Positions 9,002 to 18,572 of a DNA stretch of 64,000 bases are shown in pieces. Position 1 is the stretch's first letter. The number at the start of each line of letters is the position of its first letter. Source of the stretch: Listeria floridensis FSL S10-1187 (GTDB lineage Bacteria > Bacillota > Bacilli > Lactobacillales > Listeriaceae). The notes under the pieces were generated by a model. It made no database searches and was not told where the DNA came from. It was given only the letters and a program-made list of their open reading frames with translations. The translations under genes and the position numbers were made by a program. The stretch spans positions 1-64,000 of the forward strand of contig NZ_AODF01000004.1 in the NCBI RefSeq assembly GCF_000525875.1, written 5' to 3'.

Positions 9002-9453
9002 ACTCTTTTCTCTCCTTTATCATTTCAATATTTTATTCTGTTTTACAGAAGTTTGGTCATGATAAACAATATGACCACTATCTTACTTAAGCTTGCTTTT
9101 TTATCCTAACAAATTTTACCACCCTTACTTTGTTACTTTGTTCCAATCAAAATTTGATTTATGTATTTTTTATGAAGTTTTAGTTTTAAAATCACAAAAA
9201 TTAAAATTAATAACTCTTTTAGTAAACTAAAACTTTTACATTTCATGTTCTATAACCATAAATTAACAACACCTTACATAAAAATTCACAAAAAAGTCAT
9301 TTAAAGAAAGACGAATGAAACAAAGTATCACAAAACAACCGATTATTATTGTTATTATTTAGTTTAGTTCTGGAAATTAACATGAATGAAAATACTAAAA
9401 AGAAATTCTTAGCCATAAACTATTTTTAGCATTACCAAGGGAGGAAACGATTT
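9002..9453. other. AT-rich divergent intergenic region of the WxL locus
   Basis: 452 bases separate the minus-strand WxL gene from the plus-strand large WxL gene. It is very AT-rich, has no credible ORF, and must carry both promoters. The one clear structure is an inverted repeat at 9054-9077, listed separately. Confidence 0.5.
9054..9077. promoter_or_regulatory. Inverted repeat upstream of the WxL operon, possible operator
   Basis: Perfect 7-bp arms TGGTCAT / ATGACCA have ten bases between. It sits about 55-75 bases upstream of the WxL gene start, where an operator would be expected. No regulator gene is adjacent. Confidence 0.35.
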
Positions 9454-11776
9454 ATGAAAAAATGGTTTGATCTATTGCTCGGCTTCATGGGATTGATCGC
9501 CATAGGTATTTTGATAGTAAGTTCATCTCATATTTTTGCCGCAGATAATCCATCTAAATCTTTAATGTTATCTTCAAATAGAACTGAAGTAAGGGCAAAC
9601 TCATCATTTGAGATTACTGTTCAAGATAAAAGCAACTCAATTAATAAAGTATATATCTCAACTAATGAGAATTTTACTTATCAAAATTTAAAGGATGACA
9701 GCACAGCTAAGGTCACAAATGATTCAATTAATCATCAGCTTATTGTTGAGTGGCAGAGTGATCAAGAGCATGAAGCTACATTAGTTTTTGTACCATCAAA
9801 TTTGGGATCTCTGACATTAGAAGCTTTTGACGAAACACATACAATTTCTGATTCCATTTCTTTAACAGTTAAAGAAGAAAACAGTAAGGTACAAAATCTG
9901 TTGTCTAGAACTACAGATTCATTGTTTGATAATATTACACCGTTCATCAATTCACCATATGGCACAACAGTTAATATAAAAGGGCAATATGTAGCAGGGA
10001 AACCAGTTCAAAAATCAAAAGAAATAATCCCATTGATTCATTATACTACAGGTTCGATTGCGACAGATTTAACGGCTGATGGAAAACCAGTACGCTCTCC
10101 TTCCATGAATACTACCTTTAAGCAAGGAACTATTTTAAAAATTAAAAATGTTGGATATCATCAAGGAAATCCTTGTGTATTAGTAATGAAAATTCTCTCG
10201 CCAACTCTTACTTTAGATGTTTATAATGACTTTCCTACAAGAATTGCGGCTGCAAATGATCCTTTGAGACTTAGCATGGAAGTTTGGTTGGAGGACATAA
10301 ATGGTAAAGCAATCAGCGCTTCTGGTGTGAGTGTATTATTCCCATTAAAAATTCAAATAGGCAATTTAAGGGACGATAAAAATCGTAATGTTGTAACAAC
10401 ATTCTCTAACCGGTCTGCTATCACAAATATTCTTGCAAGAGATAGTTCTCTAAGCGGTGCTGGCTCTTCCTTTTTAGACCCTTTAGGAAATAGTTATCAA
10501 CTCGTTGGAAGAGCTTGGTCAAATATGAGTTACAATGTTTTGTTCAACGCATCCGAACATTTGATACTCACTGTCAGCTTGATGGATAATAATGGAAATG
10601 TCGTGCCTTTAGACAATCCTGTGGATATATTGTATTATCATAAGTTATTTGATTCCTCAAGTAATGCCATGGTGATTCAACTTCCTTATCCACCACCAAC
10701 TGTAGAAGCAGTAACAAACGAAAAAAACATTTAAAGCAAATCTTAATCTTAAACAAACTCTTTTAGAACAAAATCTCTCTCTTTATCCTGACAACTTATC
10801 GATCAACTTTACTATGGGAGACTTGATTAAAACAGATTCCCTCGCCTCGATTCGTATTTTGGACAGTAGTGATACAACGGTAATGAATACTAAGTCGCTT
10901 CAAAAAGACACAAATACAATTAGCCTAAAACTTACAAAGAGCACCTTGAATTCACTTCAAAATAATCTGCTTACGATTACCGGTAACTTCGATCTAAATA
11001 TGGATGCTCCAACTTTAATTGATACCTTTCAGTCCGATGGTTTTTTCCATATTCCTATTGAGGCATCAAATGATAATCAGCCCAGTGAAAAAGTGATCGG
11101 GGAAGCACTTGTAAAAATGCCTGCTCCAACAGGCACACCCATTAAACAAACCGTTTCCTTACATTCAGGTACTGATGAATTAGATCCAGTTGACCTTGTA
11201 ACAGACTTAAAAAGTGTTTTGCCTCAAGATACAATCAAAATTCTATCTATAAAAGAGCCGCGTACATTTGAAAAGCTCGGAAACACTTCAATTGATGTTT
11301 TAATTGAAAGTGAACTTACTCACGTCCAAGGAATTGTGTCTGTTCCTATTCAAGTTGAAACTGGTTCGTTAAAACTTGTCAGTGTTCCACAAAGTATTGA
11401 TTTTGGGACGCTACCTATCAGCTCTTCCGTTTTAGATGCTCCAGTAAAACAAACTGTGAACGATTTAGCTGTACAGGAAACTCGTTTTTTTGGAAAGTGG
11501 GAGCTTGGTGCCTCTATTAGCAAACCGTTAGTTGGTCAAGTTCACAGACGACCTCTCGGAAAACTTTTTTACTTTATAAATGGTCAGCGTTTACCGCTAT
11601 CGAATTCACTTCAAATTGTAGAATCTGGAAAGTACACCGGCCGAAAGCAACCCTTAGCTTTTTCAAAAATGTGGAATGCGAAAAATGGATTAATCTTAGA
11701 AATTCAACAGGGTGAGGCATTACGCGAAAATTATCAAGGGGAGGTAACTTGGAACCTTAGAAATGTTCCGGTTTGA
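9454..11776 (+). CDS. Large WxL-domain surface protein, apparent frameshift
   Basis: A 426-aa frame (to 10734) and a 320-aa frame (from 10814) join into one protein of about 773 aa if a run of seven A near 10722-10728 is read as six. The intervening sequence then stays open. It has an N-terminal signal peptide (LLGFMGLIAIGILIVSSSHIFAA), long beta-rich extracellular segments without clear known repeats, and a C-terminal WxL domain with motifs WEL near residue 685 and VTWNLRNVP at the end. Start: ATG after GGGAGG. It is divergent from the smaller WxL/DUF916 genes and probably belongs to the same surface complex. Confidence 0.82.
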
Positions 11777-11785
11777 TCCCAATTG

Positions 11786-11832
11786 AAAAAGGTTTTCGCT
11801 GAAGAAACAATTCTTCAGCGAAAACCTTTTTT
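11786..11832. terminator. Bidirectional terminator after the large WxL gene
   Basis: A perfect 16-bp stem (GGTTTTCGCTGAAGAA and its complement) with a four-base loop, flanked by five A and six T. It serves the WxL gene and the convergent gntP operon. Confidence 0.92.
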
Positions 11833-11862
11833 ATTTAAACTTTATCGAATTATCGCATGTTT

Positions 11863-13198
11863 TCAAACGAAAATATCAACCAAGAGTACCATGACAAACA
11901 CACTAAATGAAAGTAAGGTTTCAAGCGCTGTCCAAGTTTTAAAAGTTTCTTTAATCGTGAGACCCATATACTCCTTCACGAGCCAAAAACCAGCATCATT
12001 GACGTGCGAAAGCATAAGTGAACCTGCTCCTGTCGCAATAACTAGTAAAGCTGTATTCACTCCAGTCATTTGTTCGACAATCGGTGCAACTATCCCAGCT
12101 GCGGTAGTTAAAGCCACGGTTGCAGAACCCGTTGCTACCCGGATCAAACCTGCCACACAGAAGCTCATCACAATTGGGGATAGATTCATTTGACCAGCAA
12201 GGGTTGCAATTGATGATGCAACGCCTGTATCCATTAAGATCTGCTTGAAGGCTCCACCTGCCCCAATGATCAAAATGATAGATGCTAGTGGCTTCATACT
12301 GTCATCTGTTAAGCCGCGGATGATTTCTGCATTCAGACCAAGGCGAAAACCAAGCAAGTAATAGGCAACAAATACTGAAATCAGCAAAGCAATGAGCGGA
12401 CTGCCGACAAATTCAATAATGCCTACCATTCCTTCCGGCAATTTAAACAAAGCCGCAACCATCGTAAGAAGCATCAAGATGATCGGTAAGAAAACGATGA
12501 AAAAGGATACACCAACAGATGGCAGCCTTTCATTATCTTTGATCGTGTCCGGGCGCATCAAGTTTGGCTCATGAACGGGTGTTACACGTTTGCTGATGAG
12601 CTTGGCGAACAGTGGCCCGGCGATGATACCGGCTGGGAGGGCGAAGCACAATGAATAAAGTAAGACTTCACTCACGTTAGCATTGTAAATTCCGATTGCC
12701 GTCATGGCACCTGGATGAGGCGGGATAATGCCATGCGCGATGGATAGTCCGGCAAGAACAGGGAGTCCAAGCAGGAGAATGTTTTTTTTTGACGGTTTTT
12801 TGAATTGATAATACGATCGGGAGTAAAATGACTAGACCCACTTCAAAAAAGACGGGGATACCGATAATGAGACCGGAAAAGAACATCGCCCAAGGTAAGC
12901 GCTTTACGCCAAAGCGTTCGACAAAGAAATTGGCGATCTGCATGCCGGCGCCAGAAGTCGACATCATCTTTCCTAAAATTGTACCAAGGGCTAGAATGCC
13001 TACTAAATGTCCAAGAACACTCCCGACCCCCGTTTCAAATGCGGCTGTGATCTTTTCCAAAGGCATTCCTGCAAAGATGGCCAGAAATAGCGTGGCTATG
13101 GATAAGCTTAAATAAGCATGCCATTTCCACCAAGAAACTCCTAAAATGACGATCAAAATGGCAATAATTGTAATTGAAAATAAGTAAACGTCATGCAT
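11863..13198 (-). CDS. gntP: GntP-family sugar-acid:H+ symporter, apparent frameshift
   Basis: Frames 13198-12677 and 12705-11863 join into a 444-aa permease, the normal GntP length, if a run of nine A (minus strand, 12790-12782) is read as eight. It has about twelve membrane segments. GIPVFFEVGLVILLPI and IIPPHPGAM are GntP family signatures, and GSATVALTTAAGI lies in the C-terminal half. It imports gluconate-like acids with protons. It is the last gene of the gntR-to-gntP operon, so the likely substrate is an amino sugar acid or its acyl form. Confidence 0.88.
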
Positions 13199-13216
13199 AT
13201 TCCATCTTCCTCTCTT

Positions 13217-14224
13217 TTAGCGAACCAAACTTTGTTGTTTTCCGTTCATCAACGCTTCAACATCTTTTCTATTTGTATGCGGTACATCACCTGTAATTGT
13301 ATGTGCTAAAACAGCATTACTAACGGCGAAATCAAGTGTCCTTTCTTCGGACCACCCTTCGCTTAAACCATAAATAATTCCCGCTGCATAGGCATCACCT
13401 GCTCCAATTCGGTCAAGCATTTCGACCTGCATTTCACGGCTTACTTTAAAACCTTCTCCTGCAATAAAGCCAGATAGTGAATGCTCACCAACTGCGGAAC
13501 CGCGGATCGTTCCAACGTAATTGCGTACTGGATATTTCGCTTTGAAGGCTGCAATTCCTGTTTGAAGTTGTTCTGATATTGGTCTATTTTTATCTACCGG
13601 GATTTCGAGCAATTCAGTAATATCCAAAATTCCACCGAAAACAGTATCTGCCAAAAACAAGATTTTTTCATACTGTTCTTTGACAAAGGCTTTACTGTGT
13701 TCAGTGTTAAGGCTTGGGCGATAATTGAAATCGAAATAGAGCGGCTTTCCCATTTGGTTAGCGCAACTCGCTAATTTTAAAGCGGTTTCACGAGTTTTCT
13801 CATTGAGCAGTAATGTGATGCCGCAAATATGGATAATGTCACTTGTGCAAACAGCCGCTTCGATATTATAGCTCGCTGGTTCTGCTTGGCAGAACGCACT
13901 GGCAAGCCGATTTTGATAGGTAACCATCGTTGGTCTGGCACCGTAACCAAGTTCAACGAAATAACTGCCAATGTGGTTACCGTTAAAGGAAACAAAATCA
14001 TCGTTTATCCCATATTTTCGTATGTGGGCTGCGGCTGTCTTTCCAATGTTGTTGTCGGGAAGCGTAGTAAGCAGGCTTACCTGCATGCCGAAATTTCTGA
14101 GATTTGTAAGTAAATTCACGCCTGTTCCTGTGACTTGGTAGGTGAGCTGGTTGGTTTGTTCTAGCAACTGATAGTCTGGCGGCGTAAAACGGAGATTTAC
14201 TTCACCGTAAGAAAGCACCTTCAT
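13217..14224 (-). CDS. kdgK: PfkB-family sugar kinase, probably 2-keto-3-deoxygluconate kinase
   Basis: This 335-aa carbohydrate kinase has the PfkB signature DRIGAGDAYAAGI near residues 270-282, carrying the catalytic Asp and the anion hole. The opening resembles KDG kinases (LSYGEVNLRFTPP). Next to a KDPG aldolase and an ammonia lyase that yields a 2-keto-3-deoxy acid, phosphorylation of KDG to KDPG is the obvious role. This is inferred from context. It lies 12 bases after the aldolase gene. Confidence 0.82.
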   Translation of the reverse strand: MKVLSYGEVNLRFTPPDYQLLEQTNQLTYQVTGTGVNLLTNLRNFGMQVSLLTTLPDNNIGKTAAAHIRKYGINDDFVSFNGNHIGSYFVELGYGARPTMVTYQNRLASAFCQAEPASYNIEAAVCTSDIIHICGITLLLNEKTRETALKLASCANQMGKPLYFDFNYRPSLNTEHSKAFVKEQYEKILFLADTVFGGILDITELLEIPVDKNRPISEQLQTGIAAFKAKYPVRNYVGTIRGSAVGEHSLSGFIAGEGFKVSREMQVEMLDRIGAGDAYAAGIIYGLSEGWSEERTLDFAVSNAVLAHTITGDVPHTNRKDVEALMNGKQQSLVR

Positions 14225-14236
14225 CTACGTTCACCC

Positions 14237-14977
14237 TCATTCTGTTAATTTTTTCATGATATTATATAAAACTTTTACATCTTCCGGACGTGTATCATTT
14301 GTTTTAGAATCAATGATTGAGCTGTATACGTGCGGAATTACTTTTTTCACACCTGCATCAAGTGCAATTTTTACGATTTCCTCAAAGTTTTCAAGTGTGA
14401 TTCCTCCTGTCGGTTCAAGGTAAAAATCATTTTCGGCACATGCTTTTGCGACCGCACGATATTCTGCTTCATGTGCAAGTCCTTTCATCGGAAAGTATTT
14501 AATTGAGCTTCCGCCCATATCTTTTAAGAGTGCAATGGCTGTTTCGATCGGAACTTCTGCTGATTCGGTCTTGCTGCTTAAGGGACCTGTTGCAATATTG
14601 ACGAAGCCTACTTTTCCAGTTGGTGAAACAAGTCCATTCACGATGGTATCTTCTTGGCGTAATAGCGCGCGGCTTGCTCCAACTCCAGTGAAAACTTGAT
14701 TGACATGTTGCGGTTGAAGTTTTTCGGATATACGTGCTACCATCGCACTTTGATTAGGATTTCCAGCGCCAAGTCCTACTGACAACGCATTATCGGTTGC
14801 ATCAATATATTTTTGCATATCTGTTACAGCTGCTTCATCGGAAGAATAATTGATCGATAGTACCCCTAAAACTACATGTCCTTCGGCCGCTTCGTAGCAT
14901 TCCTCCGCATTTTTCACAGACCCTGCTAAAACATTTAAACAAATTCGGTCATTTAAGTAATTGGGTGTTTTTTTCAT
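14237..14977 (-). CDS. dgaF: KDGP aldolase, DgaF-like
   Basis: This 246-aa protein belongs to the DgaF group, which splits 2-keto-3-deoxygluconate-6-phosphate into pyruvate and glyceraldehyde-3-phosphate. Recognisable segments are DRICLNVLAGS near the start, SIKYFPMKGL near residue 160 with the candidate Schiff-base lysine, and LEPTGGITLENFEEIV near 195. The family is distinct in sequence from Eda. Its ATG overlaps the end of the upstream lyase gene, so the two are coupled. Confidence 0.85.
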   Translation of the reverse strand: MKKTPNYLNDRICLNVLAGSVKNAEECYEAAEGHVVLGVLSINYSSDEAAVTDMQKYIDATDNALSVGLGAGNPNQSAMVARISEKLQPQHVNQVFTGVGASRALLRQEDTIVNGLVSPTGKVGFVNIATGPLSSKTESAEVPIETAIALLKDMGGSSIKYFPMKGLAHEAEYRAVAKACAENDFYLEPTGGITLENFEEIVKIALDAGVKKVIPHVYSSIIDSKTNDTRPEDVKVLYNIMKKLTE

Positions 14978-16077
14978 AATTTATTCTCACCTTCCATGAT
15001 TTCTTTTAAGCGTTTTACAATTAAGTTCATTTCAGTTTTATCAACAGCACGAACATCAAATTCGATAATGCCATTATTCGCTTGGTATTCACGTGTGTAG
15101 ATCGCAGGATTTTCTTTCTTTAATTCGGCGATCACTGTTTTGGCATTGTTTACTTTCACGGAAGCACGATAAATTTCGCGCCCTGCTGCATCTTGTACTT
15201 CTTTTGCAGCAACGCCTTCGATTTGATTCAATGACTCAATAAAAGGTTCAAGGCGTTTTCGCATAGCTTCACCAGTTTCGCCACTGTTTGTTAAATAACG
15301 TTCGACGGCTCCGGTAAAAGCAATAATATTTTCTTTACCAATTTTCATCGCCCGACCGATGCCTTTGGATTGCATCCGTATCCAGCTGATCGCCTCACGT
15401 TTACCAATCACCATCCCAGATGTTGGTCCATCAATAGCTTTTGCTCCGCTATAAATGACAACGTCGGCTCCTGCTTTCGTATATTTATGTAAATCTTCTT
15501 CAGCGGCTGCGTCCACGATTAGCGGTATATGATATTTTTGACTGACTTCTACCATTTCTTCTACTGTAAGCATACTTTTTTGCACCGTATGATGACTTTT
15601 TATGTAGAGAAGTGCTGCTGTCTGTTCGGTAATCATCATTTCAACATGTTCTTTGGAACACATGTTGGCATATCCTGCTTCACGAACTTTCCCGCCGCCA
15701 AGCTCTACCATCACTTCAACTGCCGTCCCGTAATCAACGTTATGCCCTTTTGGAAGTATAATATCTCGTTTGGTAAACTCTGAAGCATAAGGATGATACA
15801 AATGATAGGTACTTCCTCGTCCGATAAAAGCTGCTACAGATTGGGCAATTCCAGCCGAGGCACTGGAAACAATTACTGCATCTTCGGTCTTTAACAAACT
15901 TGCAAGGTAACTCCCTGTTTTTTTAACGAGCTCGTCCATTTCAAAAAAGTTTTGTCCGCCGAATTTTTGCAAAGCAACGGTTTCGTCAGGAGTTTTGGAT
16001 ACACCGAGAATTGTCATTTTGCCAGAAGCGTTAATCACTTTTTTGAGGTCATATTTTTGATAAATATCCATTGTCAT
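14974..16077 (-). CDS. dgaE: PLP-dependent D-glucosaminate(-6-phosphate) ammonia lyase, DgaE-like
   Basis: This 367-aa protein of the SelA-like fold-type I PLP group contains VINASGKMTILGVS at the start, SSASAGIAQSVAAF near residue 95, LIVDAAAEED near 190 and the likely PLP lysine in DVVIYSGAKAIDGPTSG near 220. Salmonella DgaE removes ammonia from D-glucosaminate-6-phosphate. Whether this one uses the phosphorylated or free acid is open, because the operon has a GntP permease and a kinase instead of a PTS. The first ATG is chosen because AGGAGG is eight bases upstream; it overlaps the amidohydrolase gene by about 29 bases. Confidence 0.82.
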   Translation of the reverse strand: MTMDIYQKYDLKKVINASGKMTILGVSKTPDETVALQKFGGQNFFEMDELVKKTGSYLASLLKTEDAVIVSSASAGIAQSVAAFIGRGSTYHLYHPYASEFTKRDIILPKGHNVDYGTAVEVMVELGGGKVREAGYANMCSKEHVEMMITEQTAALLYIKSHHTVQKSMLTVEEMVEVSQKYHIPLIVDAAAEEDLHKYTKAGADVVIYSGAKAIDGPTSGMVIGKREAISWIRMQSKGIGRAMKIGKENIIAFTGAVERYLTNSGETGEAMRKRLEPFIESLNQIEGVAAKEVQDAAGREIYRASVKVNNAKTVIAELKKENPAIYTREYQANNGIIEFDVRAVDKTEMNLIVKRLKEIMEGENKL

Positions 16078-17173
16078 ATACGTTTCCTCCTACGATCGCA
16101 CAGATTGGCTGAATCAGCTTTTGTGTTGTTTGTTCATTGCCGTTTGAGTCCACCAGCTTTTTGGAGCCTTCTGCTGTTTTGAAAATGGTAATGTCGGCAT
16201 CAAAGCCTACTCTTAGATGGCCTTTTTTGCTTAAATTAAACTGCTCAGCGGCATTTTGTGTCACCATCGGGATGATTTCGGCTAGCGAATAACCGGTGAC
16301 AAGCAGTTTTTCCATTGTTGTCGCAAGATCATAAACCGGTCCTGATTCGCGATTTTTATGATAGATATCTGTACTTATTGTATGCGGTTTCAAATATGCT
16401 TGTTTGGCATAGCGCGCCGTTTCAAAATTAAAGCTGTCCGTACCGTGTCCGACATCAAAGCGAACGCCGCGTTTGTAGGCTTCAATGGCCTGCGCTTTGA
16501 TGGTTTTTGTTTCTTGATCTAAGATGCCGTTTTCCTTGCCGTTGAAGCAGTGTGTCAAAATATCACGTTCGTCGAGTCTTGATAGGACTTCTGAAAGTGT
16601 AGGCGGATTGGAACCGATGTGCACCATGAGCGGTAAATCGCCAAGTTTGGATTGCAAATTTTTGGCAACTTCAAGCGGCTTGTAGCCGTTGTCGCCCACT
16701 ACGGTTTTACTCATTCGCGCCTTCAAGCCGACAATAAATTGGGGCAATTCCGTCACGGCTTCTATCGCCGCATCTTGCTGTACCTTTTCCATGTCTGCTA
16801 GTTCATTCTGTGCAATAATTCCTGTTTTTGAAATATTAATGAGTGCATATACATTGGTTTTAGCGTGTTTCGCATGGTCATAAAAAGCCTTGATTGTATC
16901 TGCACCAGTCGATCCGGCATCAATGATTGTCGTTACGCCTTTGGTTACTCCGATTTCGTCCGGCTGATCATAATAAATTGGCATATCATCATCACAATGA
17001 ACGTGACTGTCAATCCAGCCGGCTGATATGTAATAATCACCTTTTAAATCAATGATACGATCAGCTTCTCCATTTAACTCACTTGAAACTGCTTTAATCT
17101 TTCCTGCTTCCATCGCTACAGAAAGCAAGTTCCCATCCACCGTCTTTCCATTTTTAATGATCAAGTCTGTCAC
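16049..17173 (-). CDS. Amidohydrolase/deacetylase family metallohydrolase
   Basis: This 374-aa TIM-barrel amidohydrolase has the metal motif GWIDSHVHCDDD near residue 52, a likely carbamylated lysine region (VGLKARMSKTV near 148), DILTHCFNGKENG near 205 and DVGHGTDSFNF near 240. Members encoded beside dgaE/dgaF genes are thought to remove an acyl group from an N-acylated amino sugar acid, which would feed the ammonia lyase. That substrate is inferred. It is the first catabolic gene after gntR; the start is set by GGGAGG a few bases upstream. Confidence 0.82.
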   Translation of the reverse strand: MTDLIIKNGKTVDGNLLSVAMEAGKIKAVSSELNGEADRIIDLKGDYYISAGWIDSHVHCDDDMPIYYDQPDEIGVTKGVTTIIDAGSTGADTIKAFYDHAKHAKTNVYALINISKTGIIAQNELADMEKVQQDAAIEAVTELPQFIVGLKARMSKTVVGDNGYKPLEVAKNLQSKLGDLPLMVHIGSNPPTLSEVLSRLDERDILTHCFNGKENGILDQETKTIKAQAIEAYKRGVRFDVGHGTDSFNFETARYAKQAYLKPHTISTDIYHKNRESGPVYDLATTMEKLLVTGYSLAEIIPMVTQNAAEQFNLSKKGHLRVGFDADITIFKTAEGSKKLVDSNGNEQTTQKLIQPICAIVGGNVYDNGYLSKI

Positions 17174-17197
17174 ATGATCACCTCCCTTTCGAAAAAC

Positions 17198-17226
17198 ATT
17201 ATAACATTACAATGTTTAAAAGTAAA
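17198..17226 (-). promoter_or_regulatory. Promoter with overlapping operator for the amidohydrolase-to-gntP operon
   Basis: On the minus strand, TTTACT (about 17226-17221) is followed by a 17-base spacer and TATAAT (17203-17198). Directly abutting the -10 box is a perfect palindrome AACATT-N2-AATGTT at 17203-17216. A repressor there would block RNA polymerase. The adjacent GntR regulator is the obvious candidate. Confidence 0.6.
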
Positions 17227-17233
17227 ATTAAAA

Positions 17234-17938
17234 TCACACCTGATATTCGATTTTATAGGGAAATACTTCTGTATTATACAGACCAATTGAAAGTTCTATC
17301 AATTCTCCGGTTTCGCCGTATGATTTTCGCGTTCGTTTTAGACAAGTTGCTGCATTCGTTTCCAATATTTTTTGCTCAGCTTGTTTCAGTGCCGCGACTT
17401 CAAATGTGTCATCAAAGGAAGCAACAATTTGATGATTTTCTTTTAACAACTGATAAAGGGAAATATGATCCAAATTCAAATTTTTAATCGAAATATTTTT
17501 GACCTCTGGAATATAATGCTGATAAAAAATATAAGCAGCACCATCAAGTCGGTAAATCCGCTTAATACAAGTGACAGGCTGATCAAAAGCATGTTTAACA
17601 AGTGGATCTTGAGCTGGATCAATCACATCAATTGCCAAAATTTCTTTTTGGATGGTAAAACCGGATTCTTCAATAATTGTCGAAAACGATTTGGCTTTGG
17701 AAAGTTTATTAAAGAGTTGATTGCTAATGACAAGTGTGCCTTTGCCGCGTTGTTTTTTCACGTAGCCTTCTGCTGCTAAAAGGGCGACGGCTTGTCGGAT
17801 CGTCACTTTGCTGACGTCAAAAAGTTTTTCAAGTTCGAGTTCGCTTGGAATGTAGCTGCCAACGGGATAGCTGCCATTAAGAATTTTTTTCTTAATTTCG
17901 ATTGATATTTCTTGATACAGCACGACATTTCTCTTCAT
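17234..17938 (-). CDS. GntR/HutC-family regulator
   Basis: This 234-aa regulator has an N-terminal winged helix (about 1-75; PSELELEKLFDVSKVTIRQAVALLAAEGYVKKQRGKGT, shown here only by its start and end) and a C-terminal UTRA ligand-binding domain (about 95-230). UTRA domains bind sugar derivatives. It is encoded immediately upstream of the catabolic operon in the same direction and most likely represses it until the substrate or a pathway intermediate is present. Confidence 0.9.
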   Translation of the reverse strand: MKRNVVLYQEISIEIKKKILNGSYPVGSYIPSELELEKLFDVSKVTIRQAVALLAAEGYVKKQRGKGTLVISNQLFNKLSKAKSFSTIIEESGFTIQKEILAIDVIDPAQDPLVKHAFDQPVTCIKRIYRLDGAAYIFYQHYIPEVKNISIKNLNLDHISLYQLLKENHQIVASFDDTFEVAALKQAEQKILETNAATCLKRTRKSYGETGELIELSIGLYNTEVFPYKIEYQV

Positions 17939-18030
17939 AGCGCTCCCCTTCCTTTCAAGTTGATACGATTGAAACTTTGTTTTCAGTATAGCATGAAATC
18001 TGCTTGAATTTGAATTTTTTTTATTGCTAC

Positions 18031-18073
18031 AAAAAAAGAAAGCCGAAAATCTAATGCTGATTTTCGGCTTTCT
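18031..18073 (-). terminator. Terminator of the OYE-marR operon
   Basis: On the minus strand, a 14-bp stem (GAAAGCCGAAAATC and complement) with a short loop is followed by seven T. It lies just after the marR stop. Confidence 0.9.
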
Positions 18074-18078
18074 TGCGA

Positions 18079-18546
18079 TTACGGTTTTAGTGAGGTAGAT
18101 AAATTTTCAGTGATTTGCGCAGAAATCCTAAGAAACTCTTGGATATCTGTTTCCGTCAAACCGTTCAAAGCTTGTTTTTCCATGCCGTTCCATATTTCTT
18201 CCGATGCCTCTAAGCGTTTCTCGCCTTCTGCTGTAATTTTGACGATTGTGATCCGCCGGTCAGAGGGTGACTTTTCTCTTGTTAAAAAACCGGATTTTTC
18301 CATTCGTCCTACCGATTTTGCAACTGTCGAATGATCTAAACACAGTCTGTTTTTTAGTTCATTTTGCGAGCAGCCGCCAGTTTCTGCGAGCACTTTCAAG
18401 ATCATTTCTTGGCCGCGATATAAGCCGATGCTACGCAAATGTTCAGCTACTGCTTTGCTGTGGGATTCAACTAGTGAAATGATGCTTCCCCCTACCGGAC
18501 ATGAAATCGCAAAAGGGTTCGCAGCTTTTCGTTTTGTTTCGCTCAT
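18079..18546 (-). CDS. MarR-family regulator
   Basis: This 155-aa winged-helix protein contains ELKNRLCLDHSTVAKSVGRMEKSGFL (the recognition helix region, around residues 60-85) and the wing SPSDRRITIVKITAEG. MarR proteins usually repress neighbouring genes and release DNA on binding phenolic or electrophilic compounds. It is encoded 26 bases downstream of an old yellow enzyme gene in the same operon. The operator is probably the repeat set at 19669-19721. Confidence 0.9.
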   Translation of the reverse strand: MSETKRKAANPFAISCPVGGSIISLVESHSKAVAEHLRSIGLYRGQEMILKVLAETGGCSQNELKNRLCLDHSTVAKSVGRMEKSGFLTREKSPSDRRITIVKITAEGEKRLEASEEIWNGMEKQALNGLTETDIQEFLRISAQITENLSTSLKP

Positions 18547-18572
18547 TTGAATCCTCCTCTCTAATGCTTATT

